64,000 nucleotides of DNA, taken from positions 6,618-70,617 of the forward strand of contig JBGAWK010000009.1 in NCBI GenBank assembly GCA_044227665.1, written 5' to 3'. A program made the translations under genes and the position numbers. This document shows, in pieces, positions 15,903 through 25,329 of the stretch. The notes beneath the pieces are model-generated. The model was given only the letters and a program-made list of their open reading frames with translations. It had not been told where the DNA came from and did no database searches. The stretch comes from JBGAWK01 sp044227665. GTDB taxonomy: Bacteria; Bacteroidota; Bacteroidia; Chitinophagales; JADIYW01. Numbering within the stretch: the first letter of the stretch is position 1; each line of letters opens with the position of its first letter.

Positions 15903-17879
15903 TTACTTATAGCTTCGTTGAGAAGGCTTACAATATTCGAATTCCAAATTTTCTTTATGCAAGTTCCAATTACTTTCACCATTGAATTCCCATGCAGCCA
16001 CATAAGCGAAATTATCATCATCGCGTTTTGCTTCGCCTTCTTCTGTTTGAGACTCTTCACGGAAGTGCCCACCACAACTTTCATTGCGCATAAGCGCATC
16101 CATACACATCAATTCACCAAGTTCTAAGAAGTCTGCTACTCTGCCTGCTTTCTCCAATTCAGGGTTAAATTCGTCTATACCTCCCGTAACACGCACATTA
16201 GACCAAAATTCTTTGCGCAAGGCTCTAATTTCTTCTACAGCAACTTTTAGCCCTTCTGCATTACGAGCCATGCCGCATTTGTCCCACATAATCTTGCCTA
16301 ATGCTTTATGATAATAATCTACGGACTTCGTACCTTGAATACTTAGCAATTGCTGTAATCTATCCTTCACTTCTTTCTCTGCTTGCGCAAAGGCTTCATG
16401 TGTAGTAGGAATAGCCGGTGTCCTAATCTCATCTGCCAAATAGTTACCTATAGTATAAGGAATTACGAAGTATCCGTCAGCGAGACCTTGCATCAACGCT
16501 GACGCACCCAATCTATTGGCACCGTGGTCGGAGAAATTTGCTTCTCCCAGAGCATACAGTCCCGGTACTGTAGTCATCAGTTCGTAGTCCACCCATAGTC
16601 CACCCATAGTATAGTGAACGGCCGGATATATACGCATAGGCGTTTCGTAAGGGTTCTCTCCCGTAATTTTAGCATACATATCGAAGAGGTTGCCGTACTT
16701 TTCTTTCACTACTTCCTTACCCATAGCGATAATATCGGCATCCGATACATCGTGAAGGCCTTTTTTGCCTACTTCTATATGTCCGTATCTCTTGATTGCA
16801 TCGGCATAATCCAGATATACCGCCATCTTAGAAGTTCCCACGCCATATCCGGCATCACATCTTTCTTTCGCAGCCCTAGAAGCTACATCACGAGGTACGA
16901 GGTTGCCAAAGGCGGGGTATCTTCTTTCCAAATAGTAATCTCTTTCCTCTTCGGGAATATCTGTAGGCTTGCGTGTATCGTTTTGTTGTTTTGGCACCCA
17001 TATTCTTCCGTCATTACGTAATGACTCAGACATCAATGTAAGCTTAGATTGATGGTCACCTGATACAGGAATACAAGTAGGGTGTATTTGTGTGAAGCAA
17101 GGGTTGCCGAAATAGGCACCTTTCTTATGTGCTTTCCACGCTGCCGTAACATTGCTGCCCATTGCATTGGTAGATAGGTAGAATACGTTGCCGTACCCTC
17201 CCGTGCATAACAATACGGCATGACCGAAATGTCTTTCTATCTCTCCCGTTACTAGGTTTCTGGCGATGATACCGCGAGCTTTGCCGTCTATGATTACCAC
17301 TTCCAGCATCTCATGGCGAGAATACATTTTCACATTCCCTAAGGCTACCTGTCTTTGCAAGCCAGAATAAGCACCTAGTAGTAGCTGCTGTCCTGTCTGT
17401 CCCGCAGCGTAGAAAGTACGCTGTACTTGTGTACCTCCAAAGGAGCGGTTGCTGAGCAGTCCACCATACTCACGGGCAAATGGTACGCCTTGTGCTACAC
17501 AGTGGTCTATGATATTGGCACTCACCTCGGACAGACGGTGTACGTTACTCTCTCTGGCGCGATAGTCGCCACCTTTTATGGTGTCGTAAAAAAGTCTGAA
17601 TACTGAGTCACCGTCATTTTGGTAATTTTTTGCAGCGTTGATACCTCCTTGGGCGGCAATACTGTGTGCCCTACGCGGGCTGTCTTGAAAGCAAAAAGCT
17701 TTGACCTTATAGCCCAACTCTCCCAAAGATGCGGCAGCACTGGCACCGGCGAGACCTGTGCCTATGATGATAACTTCTATTTTTCGCTTATTGGCAGGAT
17801 TCACCAACTTGACATGACCTTTATAATCATTCCACCTGTTCTCTATAGGACCTTGGGGTAATTTTGCATGTAATGACAT
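15903..17879 (-). CDS. sdhA: Succinate dehydrogenase/fumarate reductase flavoprotein subunit
   Basis: 658 residues from the ATG at 17879 (a TTG nine bases upstream is unlikely). N-terminal FAD-binding GTGLAGASAAASLGELG, the RAHSIAAQGGINAA segment with the His that carries covalent FAD, the substrate motif HGANRLGASALMQGL, and RIYPAVHYTMGGLWVD. Oxidises succinate to fumarate in the TCA cycle at the inner face of the membrane. Length and sequence fit the B-type/b558 family rather than E. coli SdhA. Between sdhC (29 bases upstream) and sdhB. Confidence 0.97.
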   Translation of the reverse strand: MSLHAKLPQGPIENRWNDYKGHVKLVNPANKRKIEVIIIGTGLAGASAAASLGELGYKVKAFCFQDSPRRAHSIAAQGGINAAKNYQNDGDSVFRLFYDTIKGGDYRARESNVHRLSEVSANIIDHCVAQGVPFAREYGGLLSNRSFGGTQVQRTFYAAGQTGQQLLLGAYSGLQRQVALGNVKMYSRHEMLEVVIIDGKARGIIARNLVTGEIERHFGHAVLLCTGGYGNVFYLSTNAMGSNVTAAWKAHKKGAYFGNPCFTQIHPTCIPVSGDHQSKLTLMSESLRNDGRIWVPKQQNDTRKPTDIPEEERDYYLERRYPAFGNLVPRDVASRAAKERCDAGYGVGTSKMAVYLDYADAIKRYGHIEVGKKGLHDVSDADIIAMGKEVVKEKYGNLFDMYAKITGENPYETPMRIYPAVHYTMGGLWVDYELMTTVPGLYALGEANFSDHGANRLGASALMQGLADGYFVIPYTIGNYLADEIRTPAIPTTHEAFAQAEKEVKDRLQQLLSIQGTKSVDYYHKALGKIMWDKCGMARNAEGLKVAVEEIRALRKEFWSNVRVTGGIDEFNPELEKAGRVADFLELGELMCMDALMRNESCGGHFREESQTEEGEAKRDDDNFAYVAAWEFNGESNWNLHKENLEFEYCKPSQRSYK

Positions 17880-17908
17880 ATTTTGCAATTTGAATTTTTA
17901 GAAAATAT

Positions 17909-18574
17909 TTATACTAAATCAAAGAATAGGGCTAACGCTATCACCGTAAATATTCCGGGAATGATAATAGCATACGCCATACCTAATTTTTTAATTATTG
18001 GCGTGTATTTTTTGTGATTAAGACCCAATGTTTGGAAAGCACTAGGAAAGCCGTGCATAAGGTGAAATGCCAAGGAGGCAAAGCCTAGTAAATAAGGTAT
18101 AAGAATAAAAATATTACTCAAGGCTTCTTTCACTTCGAGATAGGTGTTCTCTTCCTGTTGATACACATATACGTTCATTTTGGTTTCTCTCCAAAAATCG
18201 CCCATGTGTAATACCAAAAATATCAACAACAAAGTACCCAAAAGTGTCATAGAGCGACTATACCACTTAGAGTTTGCTTTGCCATCAATAACTGCATAAG
18301 CCACAGGACGTTTTGACTTATTAGCGAAATGAAGTTTGAGTGTAAACACTATATGTGCTAATATCCCTGCCAATAGTCCTATTTCCATTATACGAATAAC
18401 CCAGTTGTGAGACATAAAATGTGCTGCCACATTGAAGGTAGCACCATCATCTCCCAAGAGTATCAATGCATTAATACCTGCGTGAACTAATAAAAAAGAA
18501 ATTAAAAAAAGTCCAGTGAGTCCTACTATAAATTTTCTACCTATAGAACTCGAAAACATACTTGAATTTGCCAT
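17909..18574 (-). CDS. sdhC: Succinate dehydrogenase cytochrome b558 subunit
   Basis: 221 residues with five membrane helices (about 14-36, 60-82, 108-126, 152-172, 193-218). Conserved His residues within or near them (His31, His73, His122, His168) are candidate ligands for the two hemes. This is the single-subunit anchor type (sdhC_b558 family), so no sdhD is expected. It links the SdhAB dimer to menaquinone. First gene of the operon; a TAATTTTG box at 18601-18608 lies 26 bases before the ATG. Confidence 0.95.
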   Translation of the reverse strand: MANSSMFSSSIGRKFIVGLTGLFLISFLLVHAGINALILLGDDGATFNVAAHFMSHNWVIRIMEIGLLAGILAHIVFTLKLHFANKSKRPVAYAVIDGKANSKWYSRSMTLLGTLLLIFLVLHMGDFWRETKMNVYVYQQEENTYLEVKEALSNIFILIPYLLGFASLAFHLMHGFPSAFQTLGLNHKKYTPIIKKLGMAYAIIIPGIFTVIALALFFDLV

Positions 18575-18600
18575 ACTAAAATGAGTAAATTTTGATGTAG

Positions 18601-18608
18601 CAAAATTA
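18601..18608 (-). promoter_or_regulatory. Candidate -7 box of sdhCAB
   Basis: Minus-strand TAATTTTG, matching TAnnTTTG, 26 bases before the sdhC ATG. No clear -33 TTG. Confidence 0.4.
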
Positions 18609-18803
18609 GCTATTCAATAAGAATTTTATGTAAAGTTCACTTATATTTAAAATTAAGTTTTAATAAATGTGAAAAAAATATTTCTTACAAACACATACTC
18701 TTCCCTTAAAAACTTATACTTCTTGCGATATATTATCGCAGTGTACTACATATATATGTGCAAATGTTGATTTTTGACATCGCTAATAGCCTTACACTAT
18801 TAC

Positions 18804-18811
18804 TATATTTG
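18804..18811 (+). promoter_or_regulatory. Candidate -7 box of the OmpA-family gene
   Basis: TATATTTG, 20 bases before the ATG at 18832. The nearest TTG upstream (18774-18776) is 27 bases away, longer than usual. Confidence 0.45.
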
Positions 18812-18831
18812 TAAATAAACTGCATAAAATT

Positions 18832-19863
18832 ATGAGTTATAGATATTTGCGATTGGCAATAGCAGTATTGTCCTTTATCATTATAGAACAGGCATGTATT
18901 CCTGCCAAGAAATTCAACGACCTACAAGATAAATACTATGCTTTGCAAGGTGAAAAATTCGTAAAAGACAGCACTATCAAGGCTATGACTGATGACTATG
19001 TGTTTTGTAAAACCGAATACCAGAAATTATATAAAGATTTTTTACAGCTAAAAGAGGACTCTATAAACCTCGCATTATCCTATGAGAAACTTAAAAAAGA
19101 TTGCGAACAGACCAAAGGTGACTTACTGAACAGACTTACTGACAAGGAAACTAGTTACAATTCTTTGATTGAAGACAAGCAAAAGACGGGTGCGGAACTC
19201 ATGCAGAAAGAGATAGAGCTGGAACGCAAGCGATTGGAATTAGACACCAAAGCCTTGGAGATAGCTAGAAAAGAGAAGGAATTGCTGGAAATGGGACAAA
19301 GAAATTCCGGCTTGACCATGGAACTTCAAAAACAACTCGACAAAGCCAGAGAGCTGGAGGCTAAGCTGGAAGAGCAGAAAAAGCAGTCCGAAGCACTCAA
19401 GGAATCTATTAAAAAGGCTCTGTCAGGATTCAGTAGCAGCGAACTTACGGTAGAGAATAGAAATGGCAAGGTATATGTGTCCATGTCCGACAAGCTACTT
19501 TTCAAGAGTGGCAGCACTGCCGTAGATCCTCGCGGTGTAGAAGCCTTAGGCATTCTAGCCAAAGTCATAAATACGAATCCTACCATCATCGTAAATGTAG
19601 AAGGACATACCGATAATGTACCCCTCAAAGGCACCGGACTCATCAAAGACAACTGGGATCTTAGCCTCATGCGCGCCAGCAGCGTACTCCATATCCTTAC
19701 GGGTCAGTATGCTGTAAACCCTGAGCAAGTAGTTGCCTCTGGCAGAGGTGAATATTTCCCTGTATCTCCTAATACTACGATCGAAGGCAAGTCCAAAAAT
19801 CGCCGTACGGAAATCATTCTCACCCCGAAGATTGACCAACTATTACAACTGCTAGAAAAATAA
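18832..19863 (+). CDS. OmpA-family peptidoglycan-binding lipoprotein with coiled coil
   Basis: 343 residues. The signal sequence ends in IIIEQAC, a plausible lipobox with Cys22. Residues about 35-200 are a long Lys/Glu/Leu-rich coiled coil. The C-terminal OmpA domain (about 215-340) has LLFKSGSTAVD, VEGHTDNVPL, the Asp and Arg of NWDLSLMRA, and NRRTEIIL, which bind diaminopimelate in peptidoglycan. It probably tethers the outer membrane to the cell wall, the coil spanning the gap. Divergent from sdhC and monocistronic. Confidence 0.9.
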   Translation: MSYRYLRLAIAVLSFIIIEQACIPAKKFNDLQDKYYALQGEKFVKDSTIKAMTDDYVFCKTEYQKLYKDFLQLKEDSINLALSYEKLKKDCEQTKGDLLNRLTDKETSYNSLIEDKQKTGAELMQKEIELERKRLELDTKALEIARKEKELLEMGQRNSGLTMELQKQLDKARELEAKLEEQKKQSEALKESIKKALSGFSSSELTVENRNGKVYVSMSDKLLFKSGSTAVDPRGVEALGILAKVINTNPTIIVNVEGHTDNVPLKGTGLIKDNWDLSLMRASSVLHILTGQYAVNPEQVVASGRGEYFPVSPNTTIEGKSKNRRTEIILTPKIDQLLQLLEK

Positions 19864-19964
19864 GTATAAATTGTTCTAAGGATTGCACTTTTATTACGAC
19901 AACCTTATCACAATCTTTATAATAGTTCGATTTGAATTTCTAGAACTTGGCTATGTGTAGTATA

Positions 19965-22900
19965 TTATAAATACTTCTTCAAAATGGCCTCTTTCTGTGT
20001 TGGTATTTCGGCTATTTGCTGTTGTAATTCCGCTATTTGGGCTTCTATTTTTTCTATCTCGGCAACTATCGCCTTTTGCTCGGAGAGCGGGGGAAGAGGG
20101 ATTTTAATATCTGATATATTTTGTAAACTCAAATTAGCTCTGGCGACTTCTTTTTTCATTGAAGTATATTCAGAAATAGCACTATCCGAATTTAGAAAGT
20201 AATTCAAAAATTGATAATTTAAAAGGTCTGGATTACATCTAACAAGAGCAACAGCTTGATTAATATTTGCACTAACATCCAAATTAAATACTGCTGACCT
20301 ACCAATTGAGGCACCAACGATATTTATTAAAATATCATTTTTCTCTAAAATTGACCGTTTTTGAATTTCGCTAAACCTGTGTTCCAAATATTTTTTCTTA
20401 TTAAATTCTAAAAAGCCCTCTCTAACGTTTTCACTTGTAACAAATAGAACTTCTTGGTTCTTTGTATATGCTATTCCTTGCCAAGTTGGAGACGAACCTT
20501 TTGTAATTAAAATTGTTAGATTACCTAAGCTCTCAACCTTATAGGATTTTTTAAATAAATCATTAACCGAAGTATTTATTTCTACTTTCAGTTTCTCCAT
20601 CTCCTCAACTGCTTTTTGTTCTTGCTTTTCTAATGCTTCGATTTCAGAAACTACTTTTTGCTGAATGCCGAGGGGAGGAAGGGGGAGGTATAAGCTTTGC
20701 AAATACTTATAGTGCCTTTCGTATTTGTTCCTTTTCTCTATTAAATCAAAAACAGAATAATACAGTACATTAAAAAAATACTTTGGTAAAAACTCTTTAG
20801 AAGGTTTTAATAAAACAGTGCCGTCTGCCCCTCTGAAAAACTTGAAATCTAAATACTTCAAAGTACACGAATGGTCGCCAAACAAAATAATAGGTAAGTC
20901 TGTTACAGGATTAGGTTCATCGGAATATCCAGAAACAAGTTTTTCTTTTTCTTGTGTGACAACAGGAAATTTGCCAATCTCTAGTATTTTGTATTTCTCA
21001 ATTTTGACAGTTTCTCCATTTATATTTTGAAGAGAATTTGTAAATAATACCTGCTCCCACCTACTCTTAATCTTTACTTTTTTTTTAGCCGAAAGCGAAA
21101 TGTTTTTTTCAAAATCTGCACGGTCAAAGGTGAGCATATCTACCAAATGGTTGTAGCTTACATTTTGTTGCAAATTTTCGGCAATAGCTAAATCATACTC
21201 ATTTAAAAAGGCCTTGTAAATATAATAGCTGGCTTTTTCGGGATTAGTAAAGCTATCGGCATCGTACAGTTGGGTACAGTCGTCTATGCTTTTGCTGCGC
21301 TGTATGGGGTGTATGCCTTCGCTGCCTCTGCGGTTGCTAAATTCATAACCCAAAAAGCGTTTTTCGGCATCTTTTTCGCCTGTTTTTACCAGCACCACTT
21401 TTTGTTGGTAGGCTAATAAAAAATAAAGCAGCTTCTCTTGCTCGGTGGCTAAAATTTTAGCCCAGCGTTCCGTTTCGTTTTTGGCTTTTATCTTTTTGGT
21501 ATATGTGGTATAAATTTCGTGTTGTTCTATGTTTTTGTTGGGTGTTTTTTGTAAAAGGGTTTTATAATCGTCAAAAGAAATGCTACCCCACACGTGCGCC
21601 AGATATTTGGCAATGGGTTTTTCTATATCTTTTACCGATAAATCTTGTAGCGCATCAAAACTGTTTTTAATAATGGCTTCTATTTTTATGGCATCTTGGT
21701 TATTTCTTCTTCTTAAAAATAAGGTTACGGTATTAGTTCCCGTTGCCATAAAGGTATTTGAGCCTAATTCTGCAATGGCTACTATTTCAAAATGCTTTAA
21801 AAGAATTTCTCTTGCTTGGGTATAAATACCTGTATTGCTCAATATACTGCTTGGCAAAATGATACCTGCGACACCGCCATCTTTTAGTAACTGTTTAGTA
21901 CGTTCTACAAATAGGCATTCTATTTCGCTGCTTCTATCGGTAAGGGCGTTGTATAGCGTAAAATCTTTTTGTGCTTGTATATATTCTAAATCGTCTTTGC
22001 AACCACTTACAGAATAAGGCGGATTGGAGAGTACGATAGAAAATTTTGCTTTAGTAGAATCTTCCAGATTTGTATTTTCTTTTAATAACCCTACATACGA
22101 TTTTGAATTTTCAAAACTATCTAAGCCATCACCGTGTATAATTTGTGCCAGTCCATCGCCATAAAAGTAGCAACCCACCTTAGCTACTTTTACTAATCTA
22201 TAATCTTTTTCAACACCATAAATATATTTGGCAGCCCAGCAGTAAGGGTCGGCTTGCCAAGCCCTCATTTCTTGTTTTGCTTTAGGAAAAAAGTTGGTGG
22301 TATCTATTTTTTGATTAATAATATCTTGATACTCTTCCATTATTTCGGTGATAAAGTGGCCACTACCCACGGCATAATCTATTACGGCCGGTAGCGATGG
22401 CGTGGGCTGATTGATATGCGCCTCCATCATCTGTTGTATGGGCAGCGATTTTACAATAAACTTGGTAATGGGCGGTGGTGTAAAATACTGACCGACTTCT
22501 TGTTTTAGTCCTGTAGTAAGCAACAGTTCAAAAAAATCGCTCAAGTAGCGTTGCTTGCGTGGATAGCGTATTTGATAATCTTGTATCAACTCTACCACTT
22601 CTTTTAACACTCTATGGTTTTGTTCAAAATCATTATCGTCCAACACACTTTTTATGTCAAACAACTTATTAAATTTTAGAAATTTCTTTTTGGCTTGCTT
22701 GAGTTCATCGAGCGTTTTGGCATTAAAATCGGAGTTTTGTATGCCTTCAATTTCCTTTTTCAAAAAATCGTAAAGACCCTCCTTATGTAGGTTGTAGAGC
22801 CGTACTTGAAAATCTACGGGGTCGTCATTTTCGTACCATCTAAATTCGAGTGGGTCGGTATCCCGTTTTTGTTCATCAAAGAGTTTAGCCAAAAACAAAT

Positions 22901-23645
22901 TAAAGATGACATTAAAGGCATTGGGCTTGTCGGATACGGAGTGTTTTCTTAGAATAGAGGCAAATCCATTAAATAATTTTTTGCCTGCCTCTTCGTTCAG
23001 CTCTGATAAATCATTTTTAGTATATGTTTTTATTTCAAAATTATAGATAGCCGCTTCCCAAACTCCTTTTTGGTACAGATGCTTATTCCATTTTGAAAAC
23101 AAATCTTTTACATTTCCTGCTTGACGGTAATCTTCTTCGATTTTTATGATGATATTTTTGAAATCTACACCTTTCCCTTGAAGATGGGAAGTATAGAGCA
23201 TTAGTACATCCGCATCTTTATCTTGTTGAAAGTAAGTAAATAGCTGACCTCCATTGCGCTCCATATTTTTTGCTTCTTTGTCAAATTCTGCACCCCAAGT
23301 TTTACATTCTATCATCAGGTAAGCCGAACCATTGTCACGCGTTACCAAAATATCTAATCTACCGCTGGTGCCTTGTCCTGTTCGCCACGTTTTTTCTAAA
23401 ACAATATTTTCAGGAAGGTATCCCTTTTCTAGAAGTCTGTCCACACATTCAAGCACCACCCAATTTTCAGCTTGTGAAAAATTTTGGGTGGTTTTACTTT
23501 CGCCTTTTATAGTATTTCCGAAATTAAAAACTTTCTTTTCAAAATCTACTTCTATGGCGTATCCATTATATTTTTTATGAAAAACGCCAGAAGTATTTTC
23601 TTTAGGGGTAAATCCTAATGTCTGTATGAAGTTTTTATAGTTCAT
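19965..23645 (-). CDS. Single-chain restriction-modification-specificity protein (type IIG-like, two TRDs)
   Basis: 1226 residues joining three activities. (1) An N-terminal nuclease domain like HsdR-N: SGRLD with Asp98 and IECK with Glu113/Lys115 form a PD-(D/E)XK core, with Gln134 after it. (2) A helical linker and an N6-adenine methyltransferase of the HsdM kind: QYFTP (387-391), motif I DYAVGSGHF (423-431), catalytic NPPY (541-544). (3) Two target-recognition domains (about 860-995 and 1037-1187), each ending in LPLPPL/IPLPPL and followed by a coiled coil (about 996-1030 and 1188-1226), exactly like a whole HsdS subunit. It should cut and modify DNA without partners, at a bipartite site. 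No separate hsd genes or mobile genes flank it. Confidence 0.9.
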   Translation of the reverse strand: MNYKNFIQTLGFTPKENTSGVFHKKYNGYAIEVDFEKKVFNFGNTIKGESKTTQNFSQAENWVVLECVDRLLEKGYLPENIVLEKTWRTGQGTSGRLDILVTRDNGSAYLMIECKTWGAEFDKEAKNMERNGGQLFTYFQQDKDADVLMLYTSHLQGKGVDFKNIIIKIEEDYRQAGNVKDLFSKWNKHLYQKGVWEAAIYNFEIKTYTKNDLSELNEEAGKKLFNGFASILRKHSVSDKPNAFNVIFNLFLAKLFDEQKRDTDPLEFRWYENDDPVDFQVRLYNLHKEGLYDFLKKEIEGIQNSDFNAKTLDELKQAKKKFLKFNKLFDIKSVLDDNDFEQNHRVLKEVVELIQDYQIRYPRKQRYLSDFFELLLTTGLKQEVGQYFTPPPITKFIVKSLPIQQMMEAHINQPTPSLPAVIDYAVGSGHFITEIMEEYQDIINQKIDTTNFFPKAKQEMRAWQADPYCWAAKYIYGVEKDYRLVKVAKVGCYFYGDGLAQIIHGDGLDSFENSKSYVGLLKENTNLEDSTKAKFSIVLSNPPYSVSGCKDDLEYIQAQKDFTLYNALTDRSSEIECLFVERTKQLLKDGGVAGIILPSSILSNTGIYTQAREILLKHFEIVAIAELGSNTFMATGTNTVTLFLRRRNNQDAIKIEAIIKNSFDALQDLSVKDIEKPIAKYLAHVWGSISFDDYKTLLQKTPNKNIEQHEIYTTYTKKIKAKNETERWAKILATEQEKLLYFLLAYQQKVVLVKTGEKDAEKRFLGYEFSNRRGSEGIHPIQRSKSIDDCTQLYDADSFTNPEKASYYIYKAFLNEYDLAIAENLQQNVSYNHLVDMLTFDRADFEKNISLSAKKKVKIKSRWEQVLFTNSLQNINGETVKIEKYKILEIGKFPVVTQEKEKLVSGYSDEPNPVTDLPIILFGDHSCTLKYLDFKFFRGADGTVLLKPSKEFLPKYFFNVLYYSVFDLIEKRNKYERHYKYLQSLYLPLPPLGIQQKVVSEIEALEKQEQKAVEEMEKLKVEINTSVNDLFKKSYKVESLGNLTILITKGSSPTWQGIAYTKNQEVLFVTSENVREGFLEFNKKKYLEHRFSEIQKRSILEKNDILINIVGASIGRSAVFNLDVSANINQAVALVRCNPDLLNYQFLNYFLNSDSAISEYTSMKKEVARANLSLQNISDIKIPLPPLSEQKAIVAEIEKIEAQIAELQQQIAEIPTQKEAILKKYL

Positions 23646-23912
23646 TAGAATATATTAATCATCGTAAAGGAATACTTACCTTCTAAATATTTTTCCATTA
23701 TTGCTAAAATTTGACATTGGCAAAGTTCAACCAGTAATATACAACAAATATCGTCAAGATTTTGGAATTGTCAAATTTTTACCTATTTATACGATAATAC
23801 AAACGCTGTTTTGTTGTATTAATTCACATAAAAATTATCTATTTATCATTTACCACTCATAAGAACAAGCACAATACTATAAAAGAAATAGCCTATCTTT
23901 ATCGCCATTTGT

Positions 23913-24746
23913 ATGCGACAGCATTTACTAGAGGAAGAAACTGACAAGGAGATGACTTTTATAGATCATCTAGAAGCATTGCGGTGGCATCTGATACGCT
24001 CGGTGATTGCAGTAATAGTCGTTGCCATTATTGCATTTTTGAATAAAAAATTCATCTTTGACTTTCTTATTTTTGGTCCCACACGCCCCGACTTTCCTAC
24101 CAACAAATTTTTTTGTTATATAGGCAAAAATGTGCCTTTCTTATCAGGACTATGTATGGATGGACTGGAATACCGCTTTATCAATACAGACCTCGCTGGA
24201 CAATTTATGTTGCACCTGAAAGTTTCGGCTATTACTGGATTTATTGTGGCTTTCCCCTATATTTTTTGGGAAATATGGCAATTTATAAAGCCTGCACTAT
24301 ATAAGAACGAACTACATTATACGCGCGGTGTGGTGTTTTTTACGTCCATACTCTTCGTGATAGGATGTTTATTTGGCTATTTCGTCATAGCACCATTTTC
24401 TATCAATTTTTTATATAGCTATACGGCGGTGGAAGTAGCACAAAACTTCATTTCTATAGACAATTATATTTCTAACGTAATCTCTATGGTGCTGCCTACA
24501 GGCATCATGTTTGAGCTGCCGATGCTGGTATATTTTTTGTCAAAAATTGGTCTTATTTCAGGAGCGTTTATGCAGAATACTCGAAAACTCGCCTATATTA
24601 TCATCTTATTTGTGATTGCCGTAATTACACCACAAGGTGATATGTTTAGCCTTATCCTTATCTCTGCACCTATACTGCTACTATACGAGATGAGCATATT
24701 AGTAGCTTATCGCATAGACAAGCAAACAGCAAAAGAACTTAATTAA
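23913..24746 (+). CDS. tatC: Sec-independent protein translocase TatC
   Basis: 277 residues with six membrane helices. N-terminal MTFIDHLEALRWHLIRS holds the conserved Glu that binds twin-arginine signals. FPYIFWEIWQFIKPALYKNE is the family signature after TM2, and a Glu in MFELPM lies in TM4. A periplasmic insertion (about 55-90) between TM1 and TM2 is longer than in E. coli, as usual in Bacteroidota. It forms the receptor for folded Tat substrates; tatA is not in this window. Followed by rpiB after 39 bases with its own -7 box. A near-consensus TATCTTTA lies 11 bases before the ATG. Confidence 0.96.
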   Translation: MRQHLLEEETDKEMTFIDHLEALRWHLIRSVIAVIVVAIIAFLNKKFIFDFLIFGPTRPDFPTNKFFCYIGKNVPFLSGLCMDGLEYRFINTDLAGQFMLHLKVSAITGFIVAFPYIFWEIWQFIKPALYKNELHYTRGVVFFTSILFVIGCLFGYFVIAPFSINFLYSYTAVEVAQNFISIDNYISNVISMVLPTGIMFELPMLVYFLSKIGLISGAFMQNTRKLAYIIILFVIAVITPQGDMFSLILISAPILLLYEMSILVAYRIDKQTAKELN

Positions 24747-24770
24747 TAGAATTTTCAATTAGATATAGCT

Positions 24771-24778
24771 TATATTTG
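24771..24778 (+). promoter_or_regulatory. -7 box of rpiB
   Basis: TATATTTG, seven bases before the ATG at 24786; no obvious -33 TTG. Predicts a very short or absent leader. Confidence 0.45.
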
Positions 24779-24785
24779 AACTACC

Positions 24786-25223
24786 ATGTATTTTACCGAT
24801 AAAATCATAATAGCAGCAGACCACGCCGGATATGAGATGAAAGAAATAGTAAAAGAGTATTTAAAATCTATGGATATACAGGTTGAGGACAAAGGTACTT
24901 ATAGTGCAGACGCTGTAGATTATCCGGATTATGCCAAAGCATTATGCCATGCAATTGACGATAAAGAAGCCTCTTTTGGTATCTTGCTCTGTGGTAGTGC
25001 CAACGGTGTGGCTATGACTGCGAATAAATTCAAATTTATTCGTGCTGCAATATGCTGGAATAGTAAGATTGCAGAATTATCTCGTATGCACAACAATGCC
25101 AATGTTATTTGCTTGCCAGCACGTTTCCTTAGTGAAGAGGAGGCTAAAGCCTGCTTGGATATATTCTTCACCACAGAATTTGAAGGAGGCAGACATAGCA
25201 TGAGGATAAAGAAGATGTGCTGA
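24786..25223 (+). CDS. rpiB: Ribose-5-phosphate isomerase B
   Basis: 145 residues, full length. Interconverts ribose 5-phosphate and ribulose 5-phosphate in the pentose phosphate pathway. Motifs: AADHAGYEMK near the N-terminus (Asp and His of the active site), LLCGSANGVAMTANK with the catalytic-base Cys and the anion loop, and RMHNNANV with the phosphate-contacting Arg/His. The GSANG loop variant is common in Bacteroidota. It follows tatC on the same strand but appears to have its own promoter. Confidence 0.95.
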   Translation: MYFTDKIIIAADHAGYEMKEIVKEYLKSMDIQVEDKGTYSADAVDYPDYAKALCHAIDDKEASFGILLCGSANGVAMTANKFKFIRAAICWNSKIAELSRMHNNANVICLPARFLSEEEAKACLDIFFTTEFEGGRHSMRIKKMC

Positions 25224-25329
25224 TTCCTCTAATTATTCACTTACCTATTGAATATATAAATACACTTCACACCTTATTGCAACGTTTTACGTTATCTATT
25301 TAATCTATCTTTACACACTGTATTTGATA

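Noticed and set aside
23796..23820. Inverted repeat aatacaa/ttgtatt between the R-M-S gene and tatC as a regulator (C-protein) site
   Set aside because: A single AT-rich repeat, no controller-protein gene nearby, and no similarity to known C-boxes.
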